In this document: in pieces, positions 62,381 to 64,000 of the stretch
Layout: each line of letters begins with the position of its first letter
How positions within the stretch are numbered: position 1 is the stretch's first letter
Origin: Streptomyces sp. NBC_01142
Lineage (GTDB): Bacteria > Actinomycetota > Actinomycetes > Streptomycetales > Streptomycetaceae
Assembly (NCBI RefSeq): GCF_026341125.1
Contig: NZ_JAPEOR010000003.1
Location: forward strand, 1,488,001 to 1,552,000
Direction of reading: 5' to 3'
DNA: 64,000 nucleotides
The notes under the pieces: model-generated
The model's database searches: none
Told to the model about the DNA's origin: nothing
The model's input: only the letters and a program-made list of their open reading frames with translations
Program-made: the position numbers and the translations under genes

Positions 62381-63019
62381 GTGACGCGCTCGCTGGCCAT
62401 GACGGCATCTCTGCCAGCCCAACGACCAGACACCGGCGATTTGCCTACTCCTGGCGGAGTCGCGGCTGCACCAGCAGGGGCGGTGGAGGTCTCAACGATG
62501 ATTCACGGAACCTGGGGGTGGAAGGGCGACTGGTGGCGTCCACGCGCCGACTTCCACCAGTTCATCCTGACCCAGCACCGCCAGAACCTTTACAACCGCG
62601 GCGCTCGGTTCAGCTGGAGCGGCATGTATAGGAAGAGCCACCGCAGGAAGGCGGCGGAGGACTTCCGCGACTGGGCAGACGACGTGGCGCCCTCTGGGCT
62701 GCAGACGGTATTCGCCCACAGTTACGGGGGCGAAGTCGCAGCGCGCGCCATCCGGAACGGAACACGGCTGAGGGAACTCGTGCTGCTCAGCGCTCCGGCT
62801 ACGCGCCACGTCAAAGCAGCCGCCGCAACGTCAGGCCTTCGCGTGGTCGATGTCCGCTTGCGCTTCGACCCCGTGTTGGTCTTGGCGCGGACTCGACAGA
62901 AGATTCAGCACCCCAACGTGACCCCTGTCGTGCTTCGTGACTGGCGCCTTGGTCACAGTGCCACGCACAAGAGGCACGTTTGGCTGAAGGAAGACGTGGC
63001 CAGACTAGGACAGATCTAG
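62381..63019 (+). CDS. alpha/beta-hydrolase-like protein
   Basis: A 212-residue ORF from a GTG at 62381. TMIHGTWGWKGDWWRPRADF has the HG oxyanion-hole motif, LQTVFAHSYGGEVAARAI near 110-125 the nucleophile elbow (H-S-Y-G-G), RFDPVLV a possible Asp and HSATHKRHVWLKE the His near the end. This is a small serine hydrolase without a cap domain. It continues in frame from the preceding gene across a TGA, so its true N terminus is uncertain. Substrate unknown. Confidence 0.65.
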   Translation: MTRSLAMTASLPAQRPDTGDLPTPGGVAAAPAGAVEVSTMIHGTWGWKGDWWRPRADFHQFILTQHRQNLYNRGARFSWSGMYRKSHRRKAAEDFRDWADDVAPSGLQTVFAHSYGGEVAARAIRNGTRLRELVLLSAPATRHVKAAAATSGLRVVDVRLRFDPVLVLARTRQKIQHPNVTPVVLRDWRLGHSATHKRHVWLKEDVARLGQI

Positions 63020-63097
63020 CTGCGTCCCGGCAGCAGCTGTCGCCGCTCAAGCCGTGGAGGACGACCCACCGCGGATTTCGTCACTCCGCTGGGATCC

Positions 63098-63698
63098 ATG
63101 TCGTCGCTTCCCCACTTCTGGACCCGGTATGCCACGGTCCGCGGTGACACCAACACCTTCAACGCCCACTACATCGCCGACCGCAAGCGCACCGTGCTCC
63201 TGCTGCGCGCGGTCATCGCCGACCTGGTCGCCCTCGCTAACCCGGCCGACTCCCACGCCGCCGCCCAGGCCGCGGGCGCGGCCAACGCCCTGCGCCGCGC
63301 CGACTGGAAGATGTGCCTGCCGGCCGAGGCGGCCCGGGCCTGGCTGCGTGAGCAGTACCTGGAGCACCAGGAAGCCGAGGACCTGCACCCGCCGAACTGC
63401 CCCGGAGGCTGCCGCGGTTCCGGCACCCTCCTCGAGCCGGTGATCTGGCAGAGCGACGGCGTCCCGCTCCACGCCGAGCCCGTCGACTGCCTGCGCGGCG
63501 AGGAAGCAGACCCGCACGCCGCCGACTGCACCGGCTGCCACGGCACCGGCAGGAAGTACGACGCCGAGCACCGCGAATACAAGGCGTGCGGCTACTACCC
63601 CCGACCCCGCGTACGAGCCCGCTCCCCGGCCGGCCGACTTCGGCGGCCCCTGGAGCAGCGGCCCGCAGGGCGGGTACGACGATGAACCGCCTTTCTAG
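63098..63698 (+). pseudogene. hypothetical zinc-binding plasmid protein, C terminus frameshifted
   Basis: SSLPHFWTRYATVRGDTNTF, YIADRKRTVLLLRAVIADLV, then CPGGCRGSGTLLEPVIWQ and CTGCHGTGRKYDAEHREY, two CxxGCxGxG elements like a DnaJ zinc finger. In a run of five C near 63600 the signal shifts frame to PDPAYEPAPRPADFGGPWSS then GPQGGYDDEPPF and a stop at 63698, a natural ending. Either an assembly indel or a recent mutation. Confidence 0.6.
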
Positions 63699-64000
63699 GC
63701 GCCGGCTCGCACCGAGGACCCGCTGCCGGGCCGGCCATGATGGGACTCGTTGAAGTTGGCTCTGTCCGCAGTTCCGTGAATCTGCAGGTCAGCGATCCAG
63801 CGCACCTTCGGTGCGCGCCGGGGGCGTGGTAAATGCCGTGGCGTGCGCCGGGGGTGCTTCTGTCTGCCCTGACGTGGACTGATGCCGGTTCGGGATCGTG
63901 GTGGGGTTCGTTCCGGCCGAAACCGGTGCCTCTGTGATGCCGGTGAGCTCGCAGGTCAGCGTGGTGCTGGGGGCCGTCCACGGGAACCGTGGAGTGTTGC
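63699..64000. other. intergenic to window end, no gene seen
   Basis: About 300 bases without a convincing ORF. GCAGGTCAGCG occurs twice (63783-63793 and 63951-63961), and GTGCGCGCCGGGGGCGTGG/GTGCGCCGGGGGTG are near-repeats; possibly regulatory or part of an attachment region. Confidence 0.35.

Noticed and set aside
1..64000. tRNA, rRNA, integrase attachment site or replication origin
   Set aside because: No cloverleaf, rRNA stretch, intact integrase or Rep protein was found by eye.

Overview
High G+C, GTG starts, and Lsr2-like, WhiB-like, DUF6197, DUF6415 and Ku genes point to a Streptomyces or close actinomycete. Nine IS elements or IS remnants, many gene fragments and a plasmid-type run of small genes at the right end suggest accessory DNA: a linear plasmid, an integrated element or a chromosome arm. 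No rRNA, tRNA, CRISPR array or replication origin was recognised.

Layout. 1-9.6 kb: the end of a UvrD-like helicase, an intact ISAs1-family element with a 10-bp target duplication, and a complete three-gene pPIWI-RE set (REase, DinG-like helicase, PIWI-RE protein). 10-13.2 kb: an operon of an unknown protein, an ASCH-NUDIX fusion and a methyltransferase-NUDIX fusion, ending in a decayed XF1762-like gene. 13.3-16.3 kb: an IS701-family element with a PemK/MazF-like passenger, then transposase remnants. 16.9-23.2 kb: a probable small specialised-metabolism locus (carbamoyltransferase, amidinotransferase-fold enzyme, P450, LysM protein, methyltransferase). 23.5-28.5 kb: another IS and a trypsin-like protease fused to a non-specific nuclease.

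29.2-37.8 kb: a tightly coupled operon with a HATPase and a TPR regulator at its head. It encodes a thymidylate-synthase-fold protein whose base-specifying Asn is Asp (as in dCMP hydroxymethylases), an NDK-like protein, a radical SAM enzyme, a 3'-5' exonuclease, a P-loop kinase, an aldo/keto reductase and a degenerate NUDIX protein. I read it as a modified-cytidine-nucleotide pathway and consider it the best candidate for an undescribed system.

39.2-41.7 kb: a unit bounded by IS630-type ends that carries an XRE regulator, a palindromic operator and a methionine aminopeptidase. 44.1-48.5 kb: a trypco2 protein with a trypsin-STAND-TPR protein, a probable conflict system. 49.5-52.9 kb: a pentapeptide-repeat membrane protein split by an IS1182-family element with a 4-bp target duplication; the original frame can be rebuilt. 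53-64 kb: Ku and a plasmid-like cassette of small genes punctuated by a recurrent hairpin with covarying stems.

Many genes carry a single frameshift or an in-frame TGA. This is either real decay or residual indel error in the assembly, and it should be settled before calling them dead.
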